Position numbers and translations under genes: made by a program
Part shown: piece by piece, positions 1 through 8,170 of the stretch
How the letters are laid out: each line of letters opens with the position of its first letter
Numbering within the stretch: position 1 is the first letter of the stretch
The notes under the pieces: model-generated
Database searches by the model: none
Seen by the model: only the letters and a program-made list of their open reading frames with translations
Told to the model about the DNA's origin: nothing
Assembly: GCA_007118135.1 (NCBI GenBank)
Contig: SKSE01000332.1
Location: forward strand, 1 to 33,532
Reading direction: 5' to 3'
DNA: 33,532 nt
Origin: Bacteroidales bacterium
GTDB lineage: Bacteria > Bacteroidota > Bacteroidia > Bacteroidales > UBA7960

Positions 1-2
1 AT

Positions 3-545
3 CTTGAACCGGGTCCGCAAACCACTAAGATCCTGGTTTTGTTATCGGCCTGTTATGTGGCTTTTTCCATCGGCGCCAACAATGTGGCCAATGCTGCCGG
101 ACCTATTGCCGGGATGATGATAAACGAACTGGGTATTGATGCTACTGACGAAAACAGCTTCACTCTTATTGCCATTATGGCAACATTGCTCATTGCCCCA
201 TGTTTTGCCATCGGAAGTTCGCTCATGGGATTCAGAATTGTAAATGCCACAGGAAAAGGAATTGTGCAGTTTGGTGAAAAGGGAGCCATAGCTATATCAG
301 TTGTTACCGCATCACTTTTGCTGCTGGCATCTGTAACCAAAGGAATTCCCACATCGCTGGTACAGTTGAATACCTTTGCCATTATGGCCCTGAGTATTTC
401 AAAAACCGGATGGAAAAAGACAGTTCTGCACGGCACTATCCACAAGTTCTGGATGGTTTGGCTGGTGGCGCCTGTTTTTTCTTTCCTGCTTTGCTATATC
501 TTGTTAAATCTGGCAGGGTATTATGGTTTGCTTTTTTCCTTCTAA
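3..545 (+). CDS. PiT-family anion (phosphate or sulfate) permease, C-terminal part
   Basis: This reading frame is open to the left window edge, so only the C-terminal part of the protein is present; the TTG at 39 in the ORF track is not a real start. The protein is strongly hydrophobic with several membrane segments. It carries the repeat signature of the PiT/PHO-4 family near its start (GANNVANAAGP, canonical GANDVANA). Family members are inner-membrane symporters that import inorganic phosphate, or sulfate in the CysP branch. One oddity is that the second conserved block reads GIPTSLVQLNT where classical phosphate permeases have G-x-P-V-S-T-T-H. The substrate therefore cannot be fixed from this fragment. 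The family call is fairly secure; phosphate versus sulfate is open. Confidence 0.8.
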   Translation, partial: LEPGPQTTKILVLLSACYVAFSIGANNVANAAGPIAGMMINELGIDATDENSFTLIAIMATLLIAPCFAIGSSLMGFRIVNATGKGIVQFGEKGAIAISVVTASLLLLASVTKGIPTSLVQLNTFAIMALSISKTGWKKTVLHGTIHKFWMVWLVAPVFSFLLCYILLNLAGYYGLLFSF

Positions 546-603
546 AGTATAGTTCTTCAGAAATTTGACTGAAATTTCGTAGTATTAAATCAATTATTTT
601 TTT

Positions 604-626
604 TAAATTTGCAACACGGTTGCAAA
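604..626 (+). promoter_or_regulatory. Candidate promoter -7 element overlapped by a perfect Zur/Fur-like palindrome
   Basis: The Bacteroidetes -7 consensus TAnnTTTG is matched exactly by TAAATTTG at 604-611. It overlaps a perfect dyad, TTTGCAAC-ACG-GTTGCAAA, at 608-626. No good -33 TTTG was found at the usual spacing. The dyad lies about 110 bases upstream of a zinc-type binding-protein gene, and its size and symmetry fit an operator for a Fur/Zur-family repressor blocking the promoter. The dyad and -7 match are seen in the sequence; the identity of the regulator is inference. Confidence 0.5.
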
Positions 627-704
627 AACTACAGAAAAAGCATCTTGTCTTAAAGTCCTTATAGTACAGATTATCCATTAACTTTCGACCATAATTATTA
701 AACC

Positions 705-714
705 GGGTATACCC
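705..714. promoter_or_regulatory. Short perfect palindrome GGGTATACCC in the znuA leader
   Basis: A 10-base perfect palindrome ends about 20 bases before the znuA start codon, inside the predicted 5' leader. It could be a second operator half or chance; no function can be assigned. Confidence 0.2.
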
Positions 715-734
715 AAAGATTAAGCACAGATATT

Positions 735-1616
735 ATGAAAAGTATGAATAGGTTCAAGTACATTTTTTTGTCATCGCTTCTGGCATTCACACTGGCAGGA
801 TGCGCAGAAAGAGAATCCCGTGAAAACATTGTCTCAGTGAGCATTGCCCCCCTGCATTATTTTGTGGATCGGCTTACAGATGAAGCACTTGAGGTAAATG
901 TAATGGTACCCCAGGGAGCCAGTCATGGTACATATTCACCCACTGCCCGTCAGATGCAGAAACTGTCTGATTCCGAAATATATTTTCAGGTTCCTTCGCT
1001 GGGATATGAGCAGGCATTTATCCGCAGGCTCAATGAATTGAATCCTGGAATTAAACACGTTGACCTTGGAAATTATATAGAACTGATTCGTGGGGAACGC
1101 ATTGATCATGGAGATCATTTTCATGAGGGTGGAATTGACCCCCATATATGGATGTCGCCTAAAGTAATGCTGGAACTGTTACCTGTGCTACGCGATGCAA
1201 TTGTGGAAATATATCCTGAACTGGAACCAACAATCGATGAGAACTATATTTATGTGTTTGCCGATGTGGAGAAAATGCACTTTGAAATTCAGGAAGTTGT
1301 CGAAAATTTAAGCCAGCGCCGATTTATGATTTTCCATCCTGCTCTTACTTATCTGGCGCGTGATTATAACCTGGAACAGGTTTCCATTGAACATGAAGGT
1401 AAAGAACCCTCTCCGGCCCAGTTAAGTCATCTGATCAGGCATGCAAAGGCTGAAAATATACCGGTAATTTTTATCCAGGAGGAGTATGACGTTCGAAATG
1501 CGCAGCTTGTGGCTCAAGAGACGGGAGCTGAAGTTGTTCAGATAAAACCCCTGGCCTATGACTGGCTTAATGAAATGGAAAAACTTTCCCAGAATTTAAA
1601 TATTTATTTGCGATGA
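735..1616 (+). CDS. znuA: Zinc ABC transporter substrate-binding lipoprotein (ZnuA-like)
   Basis: This 293-residue protein is the cluster A-I metal-binding component of an ABC importer. It starts with a lipoprotein signal peptide ending in the lipobox LAGC (Cys23), so it should be lipid-anchored. Likely metal ligands are His64 (GASHGTYSP), His137 (DPHIWMSP) and His201 (FHPALTYLA), plus an acidic residue near the C-terminus. Three histidines point to zinc rather than manganese in this family. A short His/Asp-rich loop (DHGDHFHEGG, about residues 124-133) precedes the second ligand, as in zinc-specific members. The stop codon overlaps the start of the ATPase gene (ATGA), which indicates translational coupling. 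A candidate Zur-like operator lies upstream. ATG codons at residues 1 and 4 are both possible starts. Zinc specificity is inferred from ligands and context. Confidence 0.88.
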   Translation: MKSMNRFKYIFLSSLLAFTLAGCAERESRENIVSVSIAPLHYFVDRLTDEALEVNVMVPQGASHGTYSPTARQMQKLSDSEIYFQVPSLGYEQAFIRRLNELNPGIKHVDLGNYIELIRGERIDHGDHFHEGGIDPHIWMSPKVMLELLPVLRDAIVEIYPELEPTIDENYIYVFADVEKMHFEIQEVVENLSQRRFMIFHPALTYLARDYNLEQVSIEHEGKEPSPAQLSHLIRHAKAENIPVIFIQEEYDVRNAQLVAQETGAEVVQIKPLAYDWLNEMEKLSQNLNIYLR

Positions 1617-2350
1617 GCAAACCCCTGGCCATACTGGAAAATGTTACTACCGGTTATTTTTCGGAAGTTGTGCTGAAAAATGTGAACCTGGAAATTTTCC
1701 CCAACGACTTTGTTGGTGTTATCGGACCCAATGGCGGTGGAAAAACCACTATGATCAAGGTTTTGCTGGGTATTCTGCCCCTTTTTAAGGGCAAAGTGAC
1801 TTTTCCGCAAGGCAAACTCAATATGGGTTATTTGCCACAGATTTCACAGATTGATAAGAGTTTTCCCATAACCGTTAGAGATCTTGTGGGCTCAGGCCTT
1901 AAAGCTGAAAAGAGTTGGTTCCCACATCTCACATCAAAACAAAAAACACTGGTTAACAAAATGCTGGATGAGGCAGGATTAATTAGCCTGGCATCAAAAC
2001 CCATTGGTGAATTATCGGGTGGACAAACCCAAAAGGCTTTTTTATGCCGGGCGCTTATCAACGAGCCCCAATTGCTTATACTTGATGAACCCAATACTTT
2101 TGTAGATAAGGGTTTCGAACAGGAATTATACCGCTGGCTGAAGGAGTTGAATAAGAAAATGGCCATTTTACTGGTATCGCATGATATCGGCACCATATCT
2201 CCTATGGTTAAAACCATTGCCTGTGTAAATGGAACCCTGCATTATCATCCTTCCAACCAGCTTACTGAAGACCTTTTGAAAGTTTATAATTGTCCCGTTG
2301 ATATAATCGCCCACGGTCCCCTACCTCACAGGGTTTTAAAGGAACATTAA
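1613..2350 (+). CDS. znuC: Zinc ABC transporter ATP-binding protein (ZnuC-like)
   Basis: This is a 245-residue ABC ATPase of the metal-chelate type that powers import through the adjacent permease. All nucleotide-binding motifs are intact: Walker A GPNGGGKTT (38-46), Q-loop at LPQ (about 74-76), signature LSGGQ (134-138), Walker B LLILDEP (about 154-160) and the H-loop histidine in LLVSHD. Its start overlaps the znuA stop by four bases, and its stop is followed after two bases by the znuB start, so the three genes form one tightly coupled operon. The length is normal for the family, with only a short tail after the ATPase core. Confidence 0.9.
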   Translation: MSKPLAILENVTTGYFSEVVLKNVNLEIFPNDFVGVIGPNGGGKTTMIKVLLGILPLFKGKVTFPQGKLNMGYLPQISQIDKSFPITVRDLVGSGLKAEKSWFPHLTSKQKTLVNKMLDEAGLISLASKPIGELSGGQTQKAFLCRALINEPQLLILDEPNTFVDKGFEQELYRWLKELNKKMAILLVSHDIGTISPMVKTIACVNGTLHYHPSNQLTEDLLKVYNCPVDIIAHGPLPHRVLKEH

Positions 2351-2352
2351 AT

Positions 2353-3195
2353 ATGAGCGAAGTTTTCTCCATCCTGGAGTATGCCTTTTTTCGTAATGCG
2401 TTGGTCGCTGCCCTGTTAACCAGTTTACTTGCAGCCATGGTGGGTACCTATATTGTTTCCCGAAAAATTGTTTTCATTAGCGGAGGTATTACCCATGCAT
2501 CTTTTGGTGGCATAGGCATGGCGTATTTTTTTGGTTTGAATCCTTTGGTGGGTGCAGCCATATTTGCCATTTTTTCAGCAACCGGTATCGAATGGATATC
2601 GCAAAAGGGTAAAGTGCGCGAAGACAGTGCCATTGCCATACTTTGGTCACTGGGTATGGCACTGGGTATTATTTTTGTATTTATGACACCGGGCTATACC
2701 CCCAACCTAATGAGTTTTCTCTTTGGAAGCATCCTTTCAGTGGGGAAAGCCGAACTTTACCTTTTGCTGGTTTTCTTTGTTTTAACCCTGATGTTTTTTA
2801 TCATATTTTTCCGACCTGTGGTGTATACTGCATTTGATCCCGAATTTGCAAGGATAATGGGGATTCCTGTGGCATTTTTTCGATATACCATGTCGGTTAT
2901 CATTGCGGTTGCTATTGTCATCAGTATCCGTACGGTAGGTATTATATTGGTACTGAGTCTGTTTACGATTCCTCAGATCACAGCAATGCTGTTTACCCGT
3001 GATTTTGCCAAAATAATCCCACTGGCAGCATTATGGGGTACACTGGGTTCCTTGTCAGGTTTGTTTTTTTCCTATTTCTTCAACATACCCTCAGGGGCAG
3101 CCATTATCTTTTTCCTTACTATTCAGTTTCTGATACTCAAGGGTTTTGTCATGGCCCGCGATTTCTTCAGAAGGGATGAGAAAGTTCTTGAATAG
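2353..3195 (+). CDS. znuB: Zinc ABC transporter permease (ZnuB-like)
   Basis: This 280-residue polytopic membrane protein matches the ABC-3 family of metal permeases. It has about eight hydrophobic segments and family features such as the early GGITHASFGGIGMAYFFG stretch and a later IRTVGIILVLSLFTIPQ stretch that is well conserved among ZnuB/MntB permeases. It would form the inner-membrane channel receiving zinc from the lipoprotein and driven by the ATPase encoded just upstream. It is the last gene of the operon and converges on a minus-strand gene 15 bases further on, with no evident strong terminator between them. The family is secure; zinc rather than manganese follows from the binding-protein gene. 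Confidence 0.88.
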   Translation: MSEVFSILEYAFFRNALVAALLTSLLAAMVGTYIVSRKIVFISGGITHASFGGIGMAYFFGLNPLVGAAIFAIFSATGIEWISQKGKVREDSAIAILWSLGMALGIIFVFMTPGYTPNLMSFLFGSILSVGKAELYLLLVFFVLTLMFFIIFFRPVVYTAFDPEFARIMGIPVAFFRYTMSVIIAVAIVISIRTVGIILVLSLFTIPQITAMLFTRDFAKIIPLAALWGTLGSLSGLFFSYFFNIPSGAAIIFFLTIQFLILKGFVMARDFFRRDEKVLE

Positions 3196-3210
3196 GAAAT
3201 TCCGGAAATA

Positions 3211-6200
3211 TTATTTCAATACTATCATTTTGCCTGAATAAACGTTTCCTTCCTCAAGGTAAATGCGGAATAAGTATATGCCACTATCAAACTGAGATGC
3301 ATCCCATGTTATGGTACGCTGCCCCGATTCCATGAATTTTTGATTTGCAAGTAAAGCAACCTCGCGACCCGATACATCATATACTTTGATATTCACCTTT
3401 TGGGCAGTGTTCAGATGAAAACTGATATGGGTGATATCCCTGAATGGATTGGGGAAATTCTGCAATCCCTGCTGCAAAGGAAGTTCGTTAATAATCTCTT
3501 CCACGGAAGTGGTAACATCAAATTCATCTTCTCCACCTGCCTGCCAGTACCTTGCAGCAAACTCCTGGAAATATTCATTGGCAACCCGCGGATTATGTAT
3601 AATGACAATATTTTCGTCGTTGGTAAAGTTGGCATTCGCCGACCAGTTATGCGAACCGGTAATTACCTTTGAATCCAGACTACCATCTAATCCATCGATG
3701 ATAGCATATTTATGGTGCAACAAACCGAAGGCTGCCTGTGAAAAATGATGCACATCGGCCCATGCACTAAGGTAGACAAATTCGCTTCCCTGTTCGGCTA
3801 TTGAACCAATGGCTCCACGAACACTAACCCCTTCATCAAATTTCGAGCGCATGGTGTTGCTGATGGAGCGTCTTGTTATCAGATTCAGTGCAAGATCAAT
3901 ACTCGCTTCTGCAGTTGTTAATGTGCGATTGATCTGCGCTTCCGCATTGGCCTGCGGGCTGAAATACAACTCAATTTTGGTTTCGTCTTCTCCAATCCAA
4001 AATATGGTTGGGTTTACAATCGATTTTTCATAACTGAAAAGTGCCTGACCGGGATTAAAGGCCCCTGATTCGCCGCCCCACATCTGGTTGAACTCACGAA
4101 GGTAAGCCCTTGCAAAAGCAACATCCTGGATGACTACCATATTCTGAAACTGACTGTATGTACCCTGATCGGTAGAATTCCAGGAACTGGTAATAGCAAA
4201 TGATAGCGCAGGATCACTGTGATTGGCATCAAATACCGCAAATTTATTGTGCATTTGTGCCGTTCCCAGGCTTTGCACTGCTTTTACACCGGCAGCATAA
4301 AGCTGGGTTACAATTTCATTGGTGCTTCCTGTATGTCCTGAAACAATTACCCGGATATCTACACCTCGGTTGTGAGCTTCGATTATTTCGGCTGCAATAT
4401 TCTGACCCACTGTGCCACTGATATTATAAAAGGCAAATTCAGCGGTTTGTTCTACCGCCTGAATATATTCAATCAGTTTTTCACTCAAATCGATATTCTG
4501 ATCGGCTTCGCGAAAAGTTGCCAGCTCATGTACCACATCCTTATTGAAAAAAGTCAGGATTTCGCCGGTTGTTCCTGCCGGAGAACCTGTAGATGTAATG
4601 TACAGGTTGGTAGCACTGGTATCGGCATCAAATGCTGAACGCAACTGCACCTTATAAATGGTGGCGGGATCCAGGTTTGATATAGTAAGGTTGTGATGGG
4701 TTTTGTGAGCTTCATCCATTACACCGCCCATTTCCAGTGCCGGTGTGGTTCCGTAACGGATTTCCGAATGACCGGCATGGAGGGTTTCCCACGCTAAACT
4801 GATGGAACTTGATGTAGCTGATACTTCATAGGGAGGTGCAGAAATAATTATTGGGCCACTTAATATTTCTATATCATCAGTGAACCTGGGAAGAATCTGA
4901 TGGGTATCTTGAAAACGACCCACAGCCCCGGTAACTTCCACAGGTCCGTTGGGAATAACCGTGCCCGGCAGATTGGTGTTTTCAACCACCCGTAGTTCTC
5001 CTTCGCCAGTTGCATCATTTATCACATAATTTGTTCCCCCTGCAAATGTACCTGTAGCATCAAATTCCAGTTCAGAAATTTTTGCCAGTAACCCTTCATA
5101 GCCTCCCGTGTTCATTTGTTCAATGGTAATTTCAATGGGTTCAATTTCCTTGTTCGATTCGGGGAATATCTCAAAATAACTGTCATTGACAATTTGTAGC
5201 ATATTATTAAAATTACCCATCTCACCTGTCAGTACGATGGAGTCGCCAATGACGATATCAATGAGCCATTCATCGCGCATTAGCTCATAGTTAAACCATG
5301 CAATCCCGCCGGTTTCGTCCTGCAGATAAACCGGACCGGCAAACTGACTTGCAACCGTTACCCATCCTGTAATGGTAACTTCTGTACCCTGCGGTAACCG
5401 ACGTGCATCAACAATGGGTACGGGTTGACTTGTATCGAGTGTTTCAGCAGTGAGGTTTATGATGAATTGTTCATTTTCAGGATCATTGGTTGTTAAGCTG
5501 ATGGTTCCGGTATTGATACCCGGTACATCAGATTCATATTCCAGAATAAAGCTGGCGGTTTCAAGGTATTCAAGTGTAATAATCAGGTCACCGTCAACAG
5601 AGTATCCCTCTCCGCTGATTACGAAATCAGAAATTACAAGATCTTCCTGACCGGTATTACGCAATTGCAACAAGGCAGAAGCATTACCGGTATTGGGACC
5701 GAAATCGAATGTGCTGCCGTTAGGGTAGGGAATCTCATTGATACGGAATAAAAGCGACGGCTCTTCACTGGTTTCGATGTAACTGCTTATGAGCACATCA
5801 TCAATATTGATACGGTTTCCTGCAGTTCGTGAAAATCTTAATCTCACGTTTTCTTCAATACTTCCGGCAATAGTGTATTGTGTCAGTTCAGATCCCAGGC
5901 TAATGGCATTGCCTAGTGGATACCAGTTTTCTCCACTATCTTCAGAGTAACTCACTTGAACAGCACCTCCGCTATCATTACTGAAATTGGCGGCATAAAA
6001 AGATATCTCACTAAGACCCAATGGGTAATCAAATTCCATTTCTATGTAACCATCTTGAATACGGGCCGATTTAAGTCCATTTTTTTTGTCACCGGCAAGG
6101 GTGCCTATTAACGCTCCGCTAAACATCCATTCACCGGTTGATAGTTCAATGGAAAAAGGTGCATAGGTAATTTTTGAACCTTCCTCAAAGCTTTCAAAAA

Positions 6201-6270
6201 GCTGGGCTTGAAGCGTAAATACAAATGATAAAAAAATCAGTAATAAAATCAATGGAGAGATAATTCTCAT
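3211..6270 (-). CDS. T9SS-exported multidomain protein with two phospholipase D (HKD) motifs
   Basis: This 1019-residue protein starts with a signal peptide (MRIISPLILLLIFLSFVFTLQAQ). In order it shows a beta-rich N-terminal domain (about 25-160), a Hydin/choice-of-anchor-D-like domain (about 175-275), an OB-fold-like region of the kind found in secreted nucleases (about 280-465), an FN3-like domain (about 470-555) and two PLD catalytic halves. Both HxKxxxxD motifs are intact: HNKFAVFD (His674, Lys676) and HHKYAIID (His852, Lys854), the second followed by GSHNWS. Residues from about 935 form a typical T9SS type A sorting domain (FPNPF, YDVSGREV, SGIYLFRI). The protein should be exported and held at, or released from, the surface. 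PLD-type nuclease or phospholipase activity is inferred; the OB-fold favours a nuclease. It appears monocistronic. Confidence 0.85.
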   Translation of the reverse strand: MRIISPLILLLIFLSFVFTLQAQLFESFEEGSKITYAPFSIELSTGEWMFSGALIGTLAGDKKNGLKSARIQDGYIEMEFDYPLGLSEISFYAANFSNDSGGAVQVSYSEDSGENWYPLGNAISLGSELTQYTIAGSIEENVRLRFSRTAGNRINIDDVLISSYIETSEEPSLLFRINEIPYPNGSTFDFGPNTGNASALLQLRNTGQEDLVISDFVISGEGYSVDGDLIITLEYLETASFILEYESDVPGINTGTISLTTNDPENEQFIINLTAETLDTSQPVPIVDARRLPQGTEVTITGWVTVASQFAGPVYLQDETGGIAWFNYELMRDEWLIDIVIGDSIVLTGEMGNFNNMLQIVNDSYFEIFPESNKEIEPIEITIEQMNTGGYEGLLAKISELEFDATGTFAGGTNYVINDATGEGELRVVENTNLPGTVIPNGPVEVTGAVGRFQDTHQILPRFTDDIEILSGPIIISAPPYEVSATSSSISLAWETLHAGHSEIRYGTTPALEMGGVMDEAHKTHHNLTISNLDPATIYKVQLRSAFDADTSATNLYITSTGSPAGTTGEILTFFNKDVVHELATFREADQNIDLSEKLIEYIQAVEQTAEFAFYNISGTVGQNIAAEIIEAHNRGVDIRVIVSGHTGSTNEIVTQLYAAGVKAVQSLGTAQMHNKFAVFDANHSDPALSFAITSSWNSTDQGTYSQFQNMVVIQDVAFARAYLREFNQMWGGESGAFNPGQALFSYEKSIVNPTIFWIGEDETKIELYFSPQANAEAQINRTLTTAEASIDLALNLITRRSISNTMRSKFDEGVSVRGAIGSIAEQGSEFVYLSAWADVHHFSQAAFGLLHHKYAIIDGLDGSLDSKVITGSHNWSANANFTNDENIVIIHNPRVANEYFQEFAARYWQAGGEDEFDVTTSVEEIINELPLQQGLQNFPNPFRDITHISFHLNTAQKVNIKVYDVSGREVALLANQKFMESGQRTITWDASQFDSGIYLFRIYLEEGNVYSGKMIVLK

Positions 6271-6393
6271 AGCTAATATTTGGTTTGTTCTTCTGTGAGG
6301 TGGTCAAATTGTTTTCATTTACAAAATTGGGGAAAATAATTGAACGAATAACAATAATTGAACAGGTTCTAAAAAGTGTTTATCCAAATTTTT

Positions 6394-6406
6394 GTCAAAG
6401 TTTGAC
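6394..6406. promoter_or_regulatory. Short dyad GTCAAA-G-TTTGAC in a divergent intergenic region
   Basis: A perfect 6-base inverted repeat with a one-base centre lies between the divergent PLD-like gene and the DUF2007 gene. It could be an operator serving either side. There is no further support for this. Confidence 0.25.
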
Positions 6407-6433
6407 GGTATTACAAAATACAATTGAAAAGCC

Positions 6434-6461
6434 TTTGTGAGAAATATTTATGCTATATTTG
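6434..6461 (+). promoter_or_regulatory. Bacteroidetes-type promoter for the DUF2007-purC pair
   Basis: TTTG at 6434-6437 and TATATTTG at 6454-6461 match the Bacteroidetes -33 and -7 elements with a 16-base spacer, slightly short of the usual range. The -7 box lies 64 bases before the DUF2007 start codon. No terminator is visible before purC, so both genes may be transcribed from here. Confidence 0.5.
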
Positions 6462-6525
6462 GTCAATATAATTCTGAATTTCCTTTGTAAAATCAGTAAT
6501 AAGCCAAAATACAGGAGAAATTAAT

Positions 6526-6774
6526 ATGACAGAAAAAAATAATGTAGTTCCGGTTGAGATTTTTATGGGAATCGTGTGGGAAGCCGAAATGTTAAAGAAC
6601 CTTCTGGAAAATGAAGGCATAAAAGCTTACATTAAAGATGATATCATAGGAACCATTGCGCCATTCTATACCACTCCAGGATTGGGATCTGTAAAACTTA
6701 TTGTTTCAAGCGATGATTATGAGAAGGCCAGGGAAATTGTAGCTGAGTTTGAAAAAAACAGGTCTGAAAAATAA
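6526..6774 (+). CDS. DUF2007 domain protein (putative signal-transducing protein)
   Basis: This small soluble 82-residue protein matches the DUF2007 family: a beta-alpha-beta-beta-alpha-beta fold with an N-terminal strand (VEIFMGIVWEAEMLKNLLENEGI), a central glycine-containing loop and a C-terminal strand-helix (VKLIVSSDDYEKAREIVAEF). The fold resembles GlnB/ACT-like regulatory domains, but no molecular role is established for the family. There is no signal peptide, so it should be cytoplasmic. It lies 37 bases upstream of the purC-like gene in the same orientation behind a recognisable promoter, so cotranscription is likely; whether it regulates purine synthesis is unknown. Confidence 0.75.
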   Translation: MTEKNNVVPVEIFMGIVWEAEMLKNLLENEGIKAYIKDDIIGTIAPFYTTPGLGSVKLIVSSDDYEKAREIVAEFEKNRSEK

Positions 6775-6811
6775 ACTGAAGTAAGTGTAATTCCCATCAA
6801 ATCAATAATCT

Positions 6812-7645
6812 ATGGCAAAAAAGAAACTGATCTACAGCGGAAAGTCAAAAGATGTATTTGACATAACAGAAGGCCCCTATGCCGGTAAGTACCTGCTTTT
6901 ATTTAAAGACGGAGCAACAGGGTATATGGAAAACGGCAAGCCGGTTTTTGATCCGGGTTACGATACGGTGGTTGGCGAAATTCCCGGGAAAGGTGCTATT
7001 GCATGCAGATTTGCAACTTATTTCTTCAGGCTTCTGAAAGAAAATGGTATCCCATCACACTATATTGACACCATTAGCGATACAGAAATGGTAGTTGAAC
7101 CGGCTACCCCGCTGAGCATGGCTGTTGAAGCGCCTGAATTTCCGGGTTCGGCCCCTCTGCTTAACCTTGAATTCACCTGGAGAAACAATGCCACAGGCAG
7201 TTTCTGGAGAAGATACCCCTTTGCGCAGCCCTGTAAAAACCTACACAAGGTTGTTGAGGCATGGACAAAGGGCGATGTTGATGTTCTTATTACTATGGAA
7301 GCACTTGAAGAAACCGGGGCAATGACCAAAGATGAAATCCTGCATAGTGTTGAACTTGTTAAAAATATAGCTGAAATAGTTTCGCAGGAATTCTCATCCA
7401 AAGATCTTCATGTTATTGACGGAAAATTTGAACTGGGCAGATTGAAATACGGTGATGGCAAAATTGTGATCATCGATGAGATTTCGCCCGATGTGTTGCG
7501 CGTTTGCAAAGGTTATGCTCCCGATGAAAATGGCAATTGCACTGTTTTCAGGCAGTGTGCGGTTACAAATTATGCTGAGGATAAAAGAACCATCAAAAAC
7601 AAAAATCAGGTTAAAGCGGCTGATTTTATTGATATTTTTCTTTAG
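6812..7645 (+). CDS. purC: Phosphoribosylaminoimidazole-succinocarboxamide synthase (SAICAR synthase)
   Basis: This 277-residue protein matches the SAICAR synthetase family, which joins CAIR and aspartate with ATP hydrolysis in de novo purine synthesis. Visible family features are the N-terminal nucleotide-binding segment KLIYSGKSKDVF (about 4-16), the FKDGATG stretch that corresponds to the FKDD region, IDGKFELGR (about 202-210) and the substrate-binding DEISPDVLRV (from Asp222). The sequence is diverged from the E. coli type, for example in WRNNATGSFWRRYP, and fits the longer form found in some anaerobes and Bacteroidetes. It lies downstream of a DUF2007 gene and no other pur genes are visible nearby. 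It is followed by a long non-coding stretch. Confidence 0.85.
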   Translation: MAKKKLIYSGKSKDVFDITEGPYAGKYLLLFKDGATGYMENGKPVFDPGYDTVVGEIPGKGAIACRFATYFFRLLKENGIPSHYIDTISDTEMVVEPATPLSMAVEAPEFPGSAPLLNLEFTWRNNATGSFWRRYPFAQPCKNLHKVVEAWTKGDVDVLITMEALEETGAMTKDEILHSVELVKNIAEIVSQEFSSKDLHVIDGKFELGRLKYGDGKIVIIDEISPDVLRVCKGYAPDENGNCTVFRQCAVTNYAEDKRTIKNKNQVKAADFIDIFL

Positions 7646-7699
7646 TATCGAACGATATACCCCACTTACTTCATAAATTTCAATCTTCTGATATCAGTT

Positions 7700-7729
7700 C
7701 GGTATATCTATGATTTTATTGATATACCG
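7700..7729. repeat. Perfect 9-base inverted repeat CGGTATATC-N12-GATATACCG
   Basis: Both arms match exactly, with a 12-base loop and no T-tract after them, so this is not a standard intrinsic terminator. The loop and right arm include TGATTTTATTGATAT, which also occurs at the end of purC (7621-7635). A related half-site, CGATATACC, lies at 7653-7661. It may be an operator or a structured 3' end. Confidence 0.45.
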
Positions 7730-8084
7730 CAGAAAGACCTTTTAATAATGAGTTAAATCGTATGTGATAAAAAAGTTTACCGACATATTACCGGGAAATT
7801 TTTAAATATGATATACTAATTGTTTTTGTGGTTTGGCTTCTGATGTTATTTTTCGAAATGCAGTTGGTTGAAATAAGTTTATAAAATTTCCGTTTTTTAG
7901 GGTGTCCTGTTTTAATGAATAACAGGATGTATTTGTAAATATTTTTGTATATAGTGTCACTACTTTTAAATTATTTAATGTTATGGCTTTAGGGAAAATA
8001 CTCCGGATTTCACCAAATACCGGAAATGACCTTTAATTATTATAGAAATTGGATGTATATAAAAAAAGAATTAATTCAAACCGG

Positions 8085-8092
8085 TATATTTG
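8085..8092 (+). promoter_or_regulatory. Candidate -7 element TATATTTG for the DUF3078 gene
   Basis: An exact TAnnTTTG match lies 78 bases upstream of the start codon. No -33 TTTG is seen at the expected distance, so support is partial. Confidence 0.4.
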
Positions 8093-8170
8093 CAAAAAAT
8101 TTGAAAGCACTATTGCCGCGGTATTCAAAAACGATAAATTATATTCAGACAATTAAACAAACTCTTTAAT

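Larger units (their letters stand above)
7646..8170. other. 525-base non-coding stretch with small dyads, between purC and the DUF3078 gene
   Basis: No credible ORF or known RNA is seen here. It is AT-rich and holds a 9-base inverted repeat at 7700-7729, a hairpin TCCTGTT-N9-AACAGGA at 7905-7927, a weak TCCGG/CCGGA dyad at 8002-8024 and two exact TAnnTTTG boxes (7940-7947 and 8085-8092). The length suggests a long leader or an unrecognised small RNA, but nothing proves that. Confidence 0.5.
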
